Source: an uncultured Lewinella sp.
GTDB taxonomy: Bacteria > Bacteroidota > Bacteroidia > Chitinophagales > Saprospiraceae
Reading direction: 5' to 3'
Length of the DNA stretch: 47,377 bases
Assembly (NCBI GenBank): GCA_913057785.1
Contig: CAJXPD010000045.1
Span: 1-47,377 of the forward strand
The position numbers and the translations under genes were made by a program. Below the pieces are notes generated by a model, which worked only from the letters and a program-made list of their open reading frames with translations, searched no databases and was not told the DNA's origin. Shown in pieces: positions 16,289-25,441 of the stretch (position 1 is its first letter; the number at the start of each line of letters is the position of its first letter).

Positions 16289-19255
16289 ATGCACAAGATA
16301 TCTACGCCGAAGATATATTTTCTCTTCCTGTTTGTGATCCTACAGGGGGGGGATCTGTTCGCTCAACCCAATACCATAGACTCGAGATCCTTCAACCTTC
16401 TAGGTCTATCTGATTATTTCATCAGTGGCACATCAACGGGTAACACTTATGTTTTCAAGTTGTATTCATTTACCAATGGTCCCGATGCTGAAAGCAATAT
16501 TAGCTTTACCTTAAGGCCAATGACGAAGGAGTCTTTTATTAAAAATTTCTTCAGTAGTTATGCTAAATTCCAGAATACTATTACCTCCACTCAGCAGCCA
16601 ATCCCAAAATTGGCCCAAAATATCAGCTATGACCCCAACAAAGTGGACTCAACAAAATCTGCTCCCTATAAGGAAATCGAAGCTGAAGCCATTAAGCTCT
16701 TTTATCTATTTATTGCCCGGAGCATTGTAATTGACGAATTAGGAAACGAACCCATTGCCGGCACGATTTGCTATGTCGATAGTCTCTTGGTTTTAAGAAG
16801 AGATGTAAATGACCACCCTTTCCGAGATAGAATAAATCGGCTTTGGAAAATGTACAAGCAGGATCGTAAAATAGTGCAAGCCTTGCAAGAAAGTGGCGCT
16901 TTGGATCAGTTTTTAGAATTAACAGAAACAAAGTTAAAGGACGCATTACCTACGAATACCTTACAAGCTTTAGTGAAAAAAGATCCAACTATTGAAGATA
17001 CAATTTCCACTAACTTTACCTTTCTTGAGTTAAATGCTAATTTAAAGAGAAGAATATTTAAAAAGAAAAAGGAAACTGAATTCTTAAGAAAAGGAGCAAA
17101 CGATTTAGAAGGCCAATATGAGGTGGCAATAAATGAATTAGGTCAGGATGTAGCTACAATCAATGCTGAAAAAGCTTATTTGAAGGCCAGTAAGGACGAC
17201 GCTACAAGGTTAAAGGCACTTAAAGATAGTGAGGTTAGTAGGAAAGGACTTATGCAAGAGCTTAATAAGGCTTATGAAAGTGATGGTCAAATCTTAAAGT
17301 TGAGAGGGGTAGAAATCGATCCCATCACTAAAAAAAATATTGGGAATATTGGAGTCATCAATAAGATGTACAGCGAAATTAATCTCAATGACAGAGTCGG
17401 GGCAAAAAAGGATTCCCATTCGGCAATAAGAACAAAACTTCTAGATTTCAATGACCTCATCTTTTCTCTTAACTGCCAGGAAGAAACTGGGAAAGAATGG
17501 CATACACAAGTAAATGCAGAAATTAAGAAATGGAAAACCTATTTTGATACTGCCTTAGTCAGAGAAAAACAAGCCCTTGAACATCTTGTGGCTAAAGAGG
17601 CGGATTCGATTATAGTTGATAGAAACATTCAAATATTTGAGAAGATAATTGAACGCTTGAATGAGTTACACCTTGCCGAACCTCATCTGGCTTGCCCCTT
17701 TGTCCTAAAGATAGATTCTGTGAATTTGGTACAGGATCAGCTTCTCAGCAAAATACAACTTCAGTCGGTCAAAAACAACATTTTTTCTAGCCTCGTTTCC
17801 CGTGCTGAAATACAAACGCTTAAGTATAGTTACACCAAGATATCCGTTGCTAGTAATGTAGACACCTTATCCGATAACATTATAAGCCTGCTGAATACTG
17901 AGTTAGATAGTATGGCTGCTAGGGCCAGTCGAGCACAGACTAATGTTGATAGATTGGAGACTCTAAGAGCTTCCAAAATACGGCAAATAGCAGAACTCGA
18001 AGATCGGCAGATGTTCAAAGCTTTTAAGGTAGATAGCATCGTTATGGAGATCAATGAAGGCTTCATCGAAAATATCTTGATGATCGGAAAAGTAAAAGAA
18101 TATGCCGATAAATATGGGCATATTAAGATGGGGAAAGATGGAAAAGCTATCCCTTTTTCACGGACTTTGAAGTTTGGAAATTCTTCGCCCATTGGTTTTT
18201 CAAGAAAGTTGGATTTTGATGTCATTAAAGGGAAAAAACTCTATACCCGGGGAGGAGAAAGAACCCAATACCAAACTTCGCTAGAGGATGTTTTAAGCAT
18301 TTATATCCAAGAGCATGAAGTAGGAAGAAGAGACTATAGTCCTGCCAATCAAAAAGTTGTTCTAAAAAAGAAAGCAATCGAGCAATCAAGTTTGTGTCTG
18401 GGATTAAAAAAAGAAGCCACCTACCAGTTATTCGAGGCCAAAATATTCAGTGATTTCGTTGGCCTGGATGAGACCGAACCCAATGGACTGATACAAACAG
18501 AAATCAGCAAACGAATTAATTTACGAACAAGCCGGAGCCCTTTCCGTCCTTTTGCTGTTAGGGGATTGAAAGATGAATGGAATTTCGGTTTTTTAGCCTT
18601 TTTTGAACCTGCCCTTGTTCTGTCTAAGGTAGAGAGAAACAACAAATTTTTGACCCTAGACAACAAAGATCGCTTTGTTAATAATCAATACACCCCCATT
18701 AAATTTGCATCCACTTTGGATTTGAAGCGATTTGAAAATTTCAGTGCAGGGGCGACGGCCAATCTGTTTTTAATTGATATTCCCAACATTAAGTCTACCT
18801 TCTTTGCTAACTGGGGGTTTCGGTATGGTCGTACAGGCATTCAAGATTCTATCCGCACAGCCTCCAATGGTACAGTACAAGTCAATCAAGAAGGTATCAA
18901 CAATTTTGGCGTAAATACTTTCGATCATTCATCTGAAATTATCTGGAGCATTTATGCCGATGAACGCTATGGTTTTTCTATGAGTTGGCAGCATCACTGG
19001 TTTTATCTAAGAGATAATCGTTTTGAACAAGTGGCCAATACTACTTTTTTTGAAGACCAGTTGATCAACACCACCAGAGCCTCTCGGCAATTTAACACCA
19101 TCCGGTTCATAACTACTTTAGAACAAACAGCCAATAACCGTGGTAGGCTCTTTTTCCGCTACACATATAACTGGCAACAAGGTTTTTGGCGAACAGGGTT
19201 TCACCAGGCTCAGGTGGGGTATTCCTTCTATTTATTAGGTCGAAAAGCTGACTAA
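16289..19255 (+). CDS. Large envelope protein: signal peptide, coiled coil, C-terminal beta-barrel-like domain
   Basis: About 989 residues from the chosen ATG, which gives a clean signal peptide ending FAQ; an in-frame ATG at 16259 is also possible. An N-terminal beta-rich domain is followed by a long alpha-helical, Lys/Glu-rich region (about 190-610) that should form coiled coils. The last 230 residues have alternating aromatic/polar beta strands (NWGFRYGRTG, RYGFSMSWQHHWFYLRD, RLFFRYTYNWQQGFW, QVGYSFYLLG), typical of an outer-membrane barrel, though it ends in polar residues and not Phe. I do not recognise the family. Being the third gene after a lipoprotein and a peptidoglycan-binding protein, it may form an envelope-spanning structure. 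The coiled-coil region is markedly AT-rich. Confidence 0.7.
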   Translation: MHKISTPKIYFLFLFVILQGGDLFAQPNTIDSRSFNLLGLSDYFISGTSTGNTYVFKLYSFTNGPDAESNISFTLRPMTKESFIKNFFSSYAKFQNTITSTQQPIPKLAQNISYDPNKVDSTKSAPYKEIEAEAIKLFYLFIARSIVIDELGNEPIAGTICYVDSLLVLRRDVNDHPFRDRINRLWKMYKQDRKIVQALQESGALDQFLELTETKLKDALPTNTLQALVKKDPTIEDTISTNFTFLELNANLKRRIFKKKKETEFLRKGANDLEGQYEVAINELGQDVATINAEKAYLKASKDDATRLKALKDSEVSRKGLMQELNKAYESDGQILKLRGVEIDPITKKNIGNIGVINKMYSEINLNDRVGAKKDSHSAIRTKLLDFNDLIFSLNCQEETGKEWHTQVNAEIKKWKTYFDTALVREKQALEHLVAKEADSIIVDRNIQIFEKIIERLNELHLAEPHLACPFVLKIDSVNLVQDQLLSKIQLQSVKNNIFSSLVSRAEIQTLKYSYTKISVASNVDTLSDNIISLLNTELDSMAARASRAQTNVDRLETLRASKIRQIAELEDRQMFKAFKVDSIVMEINEGFIENILMIGKVKEYADKYGHIKMGKDGKAIPFSRTLKFGNSSPIGFSRKLDFDVIKGKKLYTRGGERTQYQTSLEDVLSIYIQEHEVGRRDYSPANQKVVLKKKAIEQSSLCLGLKKEATYQLFEAKIFSDFVGLDETEPNGLIQTEISKRINLRTSRSPFRPFAVRGLKDEWNFGFLAFFEPALVLSKVERNNKFLTLDNKDRFVNNQYTPIKFASTLDLKRFENFSAGATANLFLIDIPNIKSTFFANWGFRYGRTGIQDSIRTASNGTVQVNQEGINNFGVNTFDHSSEIIWSIYADERYGFSMSWQHHWFYLRDNRFEQVANTTFFEDQLINTTRASRQFNTIRFITTLEQTANNRGRLFFRYTYNWQQGFWRTGFHQAQVGYSFYLLGRKAD

Positions 19256-19339
19256 TCCAGTTTAGGTATTTCAATAAAAAACTGGGTGCCTTTTCCTAGG
19301 AGTACTTTCGCTGTTCTATGTTCCATTAATATTTGCTAG
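19252..19339 (-). pseudogene. Decayed 3' fragment of a TPR histidine kinase
   Basis: On the minus strand the last 14 codons (19296 down to 19255, then stop at 19254-19252) read GKGTQFFIEIPKLD, identical to the C-terminus of the intact histidine kinase at 20429-22255. Upstream, one extra base at 19297 shifts the frame; correcting for it gives 9 of 14 further residues identical (pattern NING, then a stop where the intact protein has Trp, then NSESTP). Similarity ends near 19339. The DNA differs at many third positions, so the copy is old. It overlaps the stop of the large envelope protein gene and marks a lost kinase paralogue whose body has been replaced by or deleted next to the beta-propeller gene. 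Confidence 0.8.
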
Positions 19340-19390
19340 CCTGACGGCTACTACGCTTGTCGTGGAATATGGATGAATACTTTCAATTGC

Positions 19391-20263
19391 TTATTCTTTT
19401 CTAAAGTGAACTTCCGAACCATCGGGGGCAAGCCGGGTCACTCGCGCTTCATTCCTAGTCGAAAACTCCAGCACCCAGAGATCCCCATTTGAAGCCACCA
19501 GCCCTCCGGAAGGAGACCAATTACCTTTTGATCGATAGATGGTTTCAGCTGTTCCATCTGGACCAAACTTCTTAATCTTTTTGCCTCCAAACAATGACAC
19601 GTAGATGTTATCCTGAAGATCTGTCCAAACCCCCATCACATAGTGGCGATCCCGTACAAAACTAAATAGAGGCTTCCCGTCCTTTAAATTAGCAGCAATG
19701 ATGCTCACTTCACCATTAATCCCTACTCGCTTAAGCTGCAAATGATCAACGACGTAAACCCTATCACTTTTATCTGGTACATGAATCCAGCGGATATCGT
19801 CAAATGCATGACTGGAATGTCTCACTATCTGCCCGGAGGTCTCAGTCCTATTCAGGAACTCCTGATCTCCTTTCTTGGCGGGCCAGTAGCTGGCTCCTGC
19901 CTGATCTCTCCGTAATCGACTGTCTGTCGGGAACCCTTCGGTATCCTCAATCACCTTTTCTAAACTTCCATCACTCGACAAACACCAAGTATAATACCCC
20001 CATTTGTCTGTTGCCTCCCCTTCGTACCAGATGTGTTCGCCATAGAGCTTGTCCTCCTGATCTATGAAGAGCTCATGTGTATGGACATTCTCCACTGCAA
20101 TAGTAATTTCCCCCTCTAGATCGATTTTCCAAACATGAGTAAGGTCGGTGTAAAATACATTTCCTTGACTATCCATAACGATTCCTATTCCGGGGTGTGC
20201 TGAAAGGTGGAATGAAGGAGCTAACAATAAAATGAGGGAGAGGTAGAGGATTATTCTATACAT
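19391..20263 (-). CDS. Exported NHL/SMP-30-like beta-propeller protein
   Basis: A 290-residue protein with a clear signal peptide (MYRIILYLSLILLL, cleavage near LSA-H). The mature part contains repeated propeller blades of the form D-x-x-G-N-V-F-Y-T-D, EDKLYGEHIWYEG, DLQDNIYVSLFGG and ASNGDLWVLEFS, as in NHL-repeat or SMP-30/gluconolactonase-like folds. No catalytic residues can be assigned, so binding or scaffold function is as likely as enzymatic activity. It lies between the intact histidine kinase and the kinase remnant on the same strand, 165 nt after the intact kinase, with a possible own promoter (TACTTTTG at 20306-20299). Confidence 0.75.
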   Translation of the reverse strand: MYRIILYLSLILLLAPSFHLSAHPGIGIVMDSQGNVFYTDLTHVWKIDLEGEITIAVENVHTHELFIDQEDKLYGEHIWYEGEATDKWGYYTWCLSSDGSLEKVIEDTEGFPTDSRLRRDQAGASYWPAKKGDQEFLNRTETSGQIVRHSSHAFDDIRWIHVPDKSDRVYVVDHLQLKRVGINGEVSIIAANLKDGKPLFSFVRDRHYVMGVWTDLQDNIYVSLFGGKKIKKFGPDGTAETIYRSKGNWSPSGGLVASNGDLWVLEFSTRNEARVTRLAPDGSEVHFRKE

Positions 20264-20272
20264 GCTTTTCTC

Positions 20273-20301
20273 TTGTTAGAAGTTTCAACTAGTTCTAACA
20301 A
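20273..20301. promoter_or_regulatory. 9-bp inverted repeat upstream of the beta-propeller gene
   Basis: TTGTTAGAA (20273-20281) and TTCTAACAA (20293-20301) are perfect complements around an 11-nt loop. On the minus strand it overlaps a TACTTTTG -7-like element (20306-20299) and ends 9 nt before the ATG, so an operator or a leader hairpin hiding the start is plausible. A further weak stem, AGCATCT (20378-20384) with AGATGCT (20405-20411), lies just after the histidine kinase stop and may terminate that transcript. Confidence 0.35.
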
Positions 20302-20428
20302 AAGTAGCTAAGAAAGTCATCAAGTCTGGAGATAGAAGACCAACTGCAAATAAGCGTGGTTCTACGGCTAATATAGGAGCATCTGAGGAGCTTTCTGAAA
20401 CGAAAGATGCTGCTGTGACCTGATCTAC

Positions 20429-22255
20429 TTAGTCTAACTTGGGAATTTCGATAAAGAATTGTGTACCCTTTCCAGGCGCACTTTCAATATTCCATTTCCC
20501 ATTGATGTTTTCTAAGCGAGAAGTAATATTCCGAATCCCATATCCATTGGTCATCTGGCCAATCTCAAATCCACAACCATCATCACTGACTGTCAATAGA
20601 ATGTTGTCACCATCTTCTGAAATGCTGATCCAACCATTATCCGCATCTGCATGCTTCAAAATGTTATTGATCATCTCCATGATGATATTGTAAATATGAT
20701 AGCTGAGAGAACCAAAGTCAAAGTCCGGACCAGTATTGACCAGTAGTTGAAAGCTTGTTTTATTGTTTTGTTTGAGTTGGGTCAATAGACTTTGCAGTGC
20801 TGCTATCAAGCCGATCGCTTCCACTTTTTCCGGCATTAAATTATGAGAAATCAAACGCACATCTTCGTATACATCATCTACGAGCACTAAGGTCTTATCC
20901 AGGATGCCTTGAGCCTTTTCTCCCACCGAAGGGCCAACCGCCTCCAACTGCCATCGGATCGCCGCAATTTTTGTATTCAGATTGTCGTGTAACTCGACTG
21001 CCATCCGTTTGCGTTCCAGATTTTGGCCTTTCAGTTGAGCCAGAAGCACCTCTTTATTTTTCTGCTCCAGCTCCTTGTTCTTCTTCCGTAATCTCCAATT
21101 CAGAATGGTGATAAATCCCAAAAGGAGTGCGGCAAGGAGAATGATCCAGATGAAGAAATCGCGGGTTTGCTGGAGGTTCTTGTTCTGCAAACGTGTAATT
21201 TCCTCCTCTTTTTCTTTGCTTTCCAATTGTGCTTCCAAAGCGGCATAGCGATTGCTCGCCTGTTGCTTTTTCATGCTATCCTGAGCCACGATGTACTGCT
21301 CGTAATAGTTTAGCGCATTTTCGTAGTCCCCTAAGGCTTTATAGGTAAAATAGAGTTGCCAATCTGCCCTGGAAGCGAATTCTATCCATCCAGAAGCTAC
21401 TGCATACTGATAGGCCTCCAACTTCAATTGAAGCGACTCCTCATGCCGTTTTTGCTCATCCAGGACTTCAGCTTTATCAAAGAAAAGAGCGTAGATCACT
21501 CCATAATTGCCACTTCGCTCCGCTTCGTCTAAGGATTCCCGAAAATACAATTCAGACCGTTCCTTTTGCCCTAGTCGCAAATAGACATTGGCAAGGCCAT
21601 GATCATTATCCGATCGGAAATAACTGTCAAAATTGTATTTATCAATAAAAGAGTCTGCCTGCACATAGTAGAAGAGTGCCGAGTCAAATTTCTCTTGGCG
21701 GTAAGCACTATAGTAATAATAGTCTCCAAAGAAATCCAGGGCCACCAGTTGATTTTTCAAGTGCCCCGACAGTTTAGCGTATTTATAGCCCTCTTGAATG
21801 GTTTCCAGTGCATCTTGGTGGTATCCCGTATGCAGCAAAATAAACCCTGCCCCTACCAAGGAAGTCGATAGATCGCTGTAGTCAGGCGCAGCAGTTCGCA
21901 AGGTGTCTACCGCCTGATGATAGAATTTGAGCGCCTGATCCATATTTCCCTGCACATCATAATAACGCCCTTTTGCATTCAGTAGGATGCCTTGGGCCTT
22001 AGACCAGGATGAATTCGCAGCCAATTGCGTCAAGGTATCTAGGAGTAATTCTGAGTCTTGATATCGTTCATTGATTCGATATACAGCGTAAGCCGCATAG
22101 GTCCGAACCATTTGCGAATCCCGTTGCACTGCCGACTGCACCTGGGTGCTTTCTTGATACTTTTGGTAAAGACCAACCCATCCTTGGGCCATTCCTAGGG
22201 TAGGAAGAATGAGCCAAAGGGGAAGGAGGGTTAGATAGACGCTCTTGATTTTCAA
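20429..22255 (-). CDS. TPR-containing membrane histidine kinase (HisKA_3 type)
   Basis: A 608-residue kinase: signal peptide, tetratricopeptide repeats over about 40-340 (presumably periplasmic), a short coiled coil, one membrane helix (about 367-390, FFIWIILLAALLLGF), a HisKA_3 domain with ELHDNLNTKIAAIRW (His423) and an HATPase domain with MEMINNILKHA and DDGCGFEIG. This class partners NarL/LuxR-type regulators, and that gene lies directly upstream. The start is TTG at 22255, overlapping the regulator stop as TTGA; no in-frame ATG, GTG or TTG lies between it and an upstream stop, and the next Met is past the signal peptide. A degraded copy of its 3' end lies at 19252-19339. Confidence 0.92.
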   Translation of the reverse strand: MKIKSVYLTLLPLWLILPTLGMAQGWVGLYQKYQESTQVQSAVQRDSQMVRTYAAYAVYRINERYQDSELLLDTLTQLAANSSWSKAQGILLNAKGRYYDVQGNMDQALKFYHQAVDTLRTAAPDYSDLSTSLVGAGFILLHTGYHQDALETIQEGYKYAKLSGHLKNQLVALDFFGDYYYYSAYRQEKFDSALFYYVQADSFIDKYNFDSYFRSDNDHGLANVYLRLGQKERSELYFRESLDEAERSGNYGVIYALFFDKAEVLDEQKRHEESLQLKLEAYQYAVASGWIEFASRADWQLYFTYKALGDYENALNYYEQYIVAQDSMKKQQASNRYAALEAQLESKEKEEEITRLQNKNLQQTRDFFIWIILLAALLLGFITILNWRLRKKNKELEQKNKEVLLAQLKGQNLERKRMAVELHDNLNTKIAAIRWQLEAVGPSVGEKAQGILDKTLVLVDDVYEDVRLISHNLMPEKVEAIGLIAALQSLLTQLKQNNKTSFQLLVNTGPDFDFGSLSYHIYNIIMEMINNILKHADADNGWISISEDGDNILLTVSDDGCGFEIGQMTNGYGIRNITSRLENINGKWNIESAPGKGTQFFIEIPKLD

Positions 22256-22890
22256 ATCAACTTATATTTAAGGGCGAATTTGACCAGGCCAATGGCATTT
22301 TTCACATCCAGCTTTTTGAAAATATTATGCCGATGCGTTTCCACTGTTCCTTGACTAATAAATAGCTCTTCCGCGATCTCCGCAGAGGAGTATTCCCGGA
22401 CTATTAGTTTAATGATTTCTAGCTCTCGCTTAGTTAAATGCTTGATCTTTTCAAATTGGTCATCTCCCTCTTTGGTGGACAGTAAGGTCCGCATCACCTC
22501 CTGACTAAAGTGCAACTGACCAGCAGCAATGGTCCGAATTGCCTTTTCCAACTCCACCCGTCCTGCTTTCTTCATCACATAACCCGAAATCCCTGCTTTA
22601 AAGGCATCCTGAATTCGATCGCCTTGATCATTGACCGTTAGCATTAAGATCTTAAGGTCTGGGTATTTTTCTTTCACTTGGAAGCTCAATTCTATTCCAT
22701 TCATGTAAGGCATGCTCATATCTGTGATCAAGATATCCACTTCCTTTTCCCCTAAAACATCCAAGACTTTACGACTGTCATTTAAGGTAGCCACTAAGCT
22801 TATGCCATCCATTAGGTCAAAAAGCAGTCCCAAACTATCCAAAATAATCTGATGATCATCTACCAACAAAATCCGAATGGACGCTGACAT
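22252..22890 (-). CDS. NarL/LuxR-family response regulator
   Basis: A 212-residue regulator with a receiver domain (acidic pair DD11-12, phospho-acceptor D57 in LITDMSMP, Lys in GYVMKKAG) and a LuxR-type helix-turn-helix (LTKRELEIIKL, then AEIAEELFISQGTVETHRHNI). Its stop overlaps the start of the TPR histidine kinase by 4 nt, so the two are translationally coupled and form a two-component system. The outer-membrane protein gene ends 12 nt upstream, placing all three in one transcript. Targets are not visible, though the upstream signalling genes are candidates. Confidence 0.93.
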   Translation of the reverse strand: MSASIRILLVDDHQIILDSLGLLFDLMDGISLVATLNDSRKVLDVLGEKEVDILITDMSMPYMNGIELSFQVKEKYPDLKILMLTVNDQGDRIQDAFKAGISGYVMKKAGRVELEKAIRTIAAGQLHFSQEVMRTLLSTKEGDDQFEKIKHLTKRELEIIKLIVREYSSAEIAEELFISQGTVETHRHNIFKKLDVKNAIGLVKFALKYKLI

Positions 22891-22902
22891 AGATTCGTCG
22901 TT

Positions 22903-23535
22903 TTATTCAAAAAAGTAGGTTAGTCCAAAATTAAATCTAACCGTGGTAAAATCAAGTGTCTCGCCTAGATCACCTACATCAGTTCCAGATAGAGAAGTGG
23001 AGCCGAAACTACCAAATCCGATTTTTCCATCTGCATTAAAACTGAGGTTTGGAATGATAAATATATGGAATCCGCCTCCGACCGTTACTCCTACTCCGCT
23101 ACTTTTTAGCTCGAATAAGGTACTTCCATCAAATGTGATCGGGTCAATGACTAGATTATTGATAGAAATTGCACCTTCTAAGAAGGGACGAAACCAGCGT
23201 AAGGTAGCTCCAAAATTATATCGCCCACCGACATCTACCGTAGTCAATTGATATTGATCCCAATCAAACTCCTGTACAAACCCCACTCTGCTGTAGGATA
23301 GTAGTACTTCTATGTTCTGGTTAATCCCATAGGCTGCTTTCAGACTATAACCAACACCTGAAGGTTCAATATCATCTAGATTCCCCATAAAGTTGCTCTC
23401 AGAATTCCAGCTTCCCAGTACTAAACTCAAATTAGCAGAAAAACCTTTGGTGGAAGATTTGATGTCCTGAGCAGAAAGCTGCCATGCTAGGCATGCAATT
23501 AGGATTAAACTTAGATAAAACTTTGTATTCTTCAT
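22903..23535 (-). CDS. Outer-membrane beta-barrel protein
   Basis: A 210-residue protein with a signal peptide (cleavage after LSAQ) and alternating beta strands such as GYSLKAAYGINQNIEVLLSYS, shortened repeats of GGxxYxFG type, and a terminal strand ending in Phe-Phe-Glu. This fits the small 8-stranded OMP_b-brl class. It has no enzymatic motif. It sits between the Ser/Thr kinase (52 nt upstream) and the two-component pair, so it may be the surface sensor or a regulated output of this signalling cluster. Confidence 0.8.
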   Translation of the reverse strand: MKNTKFYLSLILIACLAWQLSAQDIKSSTKGFSANLSLVLGSWNSESNFMGNLDDIEPSGVGYSLKAAYGINQNIEVLLSYSRVGFVQEFDWDQYQLTTVDVGGRYNFGATLRWFRPFLEGAISINNLVIDPITFDGSTLFELKSSGVGVTVGGGFHIFIIPNLSFNADGKIGFGSFGSTSLSGTDVGDLGETLDFTTVRFNFGLTYFFE

Positions 23536-23587
23536 GATTAATGAATTATAACTCCTGAAGGTCGGAGGTACTACAGCACCCTGGTTT

Positions 23588-25441
23588 TCAGAAAGATTTG
23601 TTAAGTGTGATATTGGTACTTTTTAATTTGATGCGATTCAGTTGACTTCCTCGTTTGAATTCCACTAGGTTCTTCGAGAGATTACTGTATTCCGGATAGG
23701 AAATCGTGAGCCATTGCCCATTGATCGCCTGCACGGATAGAAGATCGATAGCTAGAAAGGCGCGCTTCTTACCTTGTGCTTTGCGAACTTTCTTCACCGT
23801 TGCCTTAACCCTTGCTCCTCTCGGAATAATTAAATGATCGCCTTGGAAGATGTCACTGGTAGTGCTCAGGTAAATCTGCTGACCTTCATAATTCTTCTCA
23901 CTGGATACCGTTTCTGCAAAAGCAGCAGATAAGAACATATCCGGTATGCGAATTTTCACCGCCTCTCCTGCACTTCGGCGGTTCCGGTTGTCTGGGGATT
24001 CGATTTGACGGGGTGCAAATTCTTTTTTGATCGGTTCTTCTTCAGCAATGATGGTGGAAGGTTTGCTTGGAGTCGTCTTGTCGATTTGCTCTGGCTTGGC
24101 TTCTTTCTTCACGAGTACTTCATTCTTTTTCTGCGTCTTGCTATCTGAACGTTTCTGGCTTCTAGTATCGCTTTGGCTCTCCTTTTTCTTAGTGGTCTTG
24201 TTAGACTTGCTATTGGTTTTCTTCTGGGTCTTCTTTTCTGAGGCTTTGTCGGTAGCGGAAGGCTCATCTTCAAACCTTTCCAAGAATTCTATTTTGTTCT
24301 GGGTCGGTTGCCCCAATTGAGCAGAATTCACAGGTGTGATATCGGGTAATAGATCCTCATTCTCCCGTTCAGTAGGTAGTGATAATTCCTCCGTGTGGTC
24401 AGCTAGTGTACTATTCTTGGGAGCAGCCGCACCCCCACTCCTACCGATCACGACAATCAATAAGCAAACTAGTAGCGCCCCTGCTAATATTCTAAGATCT
24501 ACGTCGAAGGGCAACTGAATAGCCTTGAATTGCGGTAGTTTAGGAAGGCTGAATTGTACCGGCAATGCGATTCGTGGACTCGAGTCACTTTTTTGATGTT
24601 CCACTTTCTCCGTAATCATTCGAGTGTTCACTTTTCCAGCCTGATACAGTTGTTCCAGATCGTTTATAACGGCTTGAGTAGATTGATAACGCTTGTTAGG
24701 ATCTTTGTGAACCAACTTCTTAATAACTTGTACCAATCGCTTATTCGCCCCAGGGATCTGCACCTTTGCCTTTTCATGAGCAATCTGATACATCACAGCT
24801 GCTTCAGTTTCTCCAGAGAACAAAGATTGACCGGACAACATCTCATAAAACATGACACCAACGGCGTATAGATCAGAAGCTTTAGAGGGCGCGCCTCCTT
24901 TGATCAATTCGGGAGAAAGGTATTCTAGTGTTCCAATTACACTATTTTGTCTGGTCATTCGCTCCGTGTTCTCCAATCGTGCAATCCCAAAATCCATCAA
25001 CTTTACAAACCCTCGATGAGTGATCATGATGTTGCCTGGCTTCAGATCTCGATGCATAATACCCAGCTCATGAGCTGCTCCCAACCCCTCCAATACTTGT
25101 AGCATGATCTTGGCCGCTTCAGCTTCCGGCAATCTACCCTGCAAAGCAAGAATATCATCCAAGGCTTGCCCTTTGACATACTCCATGATGATGAAGTGGG
25201 TATCCTCAACTTCCTGAAAATTAAAGAGTGTAGCCACATTGGGATGAGAAATCCGAGCAGACAAATGGGCCTCGTTACGGAAACGCTTGAAACTGTCCGG
25301 GTTGCTCACCAAAAAGGGATGCAACATCTTAATCGCTACCGTCCGATTCAAATGCAGGTCAGTAGCCTTGTACACGGTTCCCATTCCCCCTTCTCCGATG
25401 CGTTCGTTGATATGAAAATTGGAAAGTTTCCTGCCGATCAT
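23588..25441 (-). CDS. Transmembrane Ser/Thr protein kinase (PknB-like) with periplasmic C-terminal domain
   Basis: A 617-residue Hanks-type kinase. The catalytic domain (about 8-270) has GEGGMGTVY (16-24), Lys38 in AIKML, HRDLKPGN with Asp131, and DFG at 149-151, so it should be active. One membrane helix lies at about 313-333. The outer part has a long Lys/Ser/Glu-rich linker and then a beta domain (about 500-617) with YLSTTSDIFQGDHLIIPRGA and RVKATVKKVRKA, which recalls VirB10/TrbI-like beta domains; there are no PASTA repeats. The start ATG overlaps the phosphatase stop by 4 nt (ATGA), so kinase and phosphatase are coupled. Likely substrates include the FHA protease upstream. Confidence 0.93.
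   Translation of the reverse strand: MIGRKLSNFHINERIGEGGMGTVYKATDLHLNRTVAIKMLHPFLVSNPDSFKRFRNEAHLSARISHPNVATLFNFQEVEDTHFIIMEYVKGQALDDILALQGRLPEAEAAKIMLQVLEGLGAAHELGIMHRDLKPGNIMITHRGFVKLMDFGIARLENTERMTRQNSVIGTLEYLSPELIKGGAPSKASDLYAVGVMFYEMLSGQSLFSGETEAAVMYQIAHEKAKVQIPGANKRLVQVIKKLVHKDPNKRYQSTQAVINDLEQLYQAGKVNTRMITEKVEHQKSDSSPRIALPVQFSLPKLPQFKAIQLPFDVDLRILAGALLVCLLIVVIGRSGGAAAPKNSTLADHTEELSLPTERENEDLLPDITPVNSAQLGQPTQNKIEFLERFEDEPSATDKASEKKTQKKTNSKSNKTTKKKESQSDTRSQKRSDSKTQKKNEVLVKKEAKPEQIDKTTPSKPSTIIAEEEPIKKEFAPRQIESPDNRNRRSAGEAVKIRIPDMFLSAAFAETVSSEKNYEGQQIYLSTTSDIFQGDHLIIPRGARVKATVKKVRKAQGKKRAFLAIDLLSVQAINGQWLTISYPEYSNLSKNLVEFKRGSQLNRIKLKSTNITLNKSF

Noticed and set aside
24027-24518. Hydrophobic plus-strand frames antisense to the Ser/Thr kinase linker
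   Set aside because: They mirror the Lys/Ser/Thr-rich linker codons of the kinase and have no independent support.
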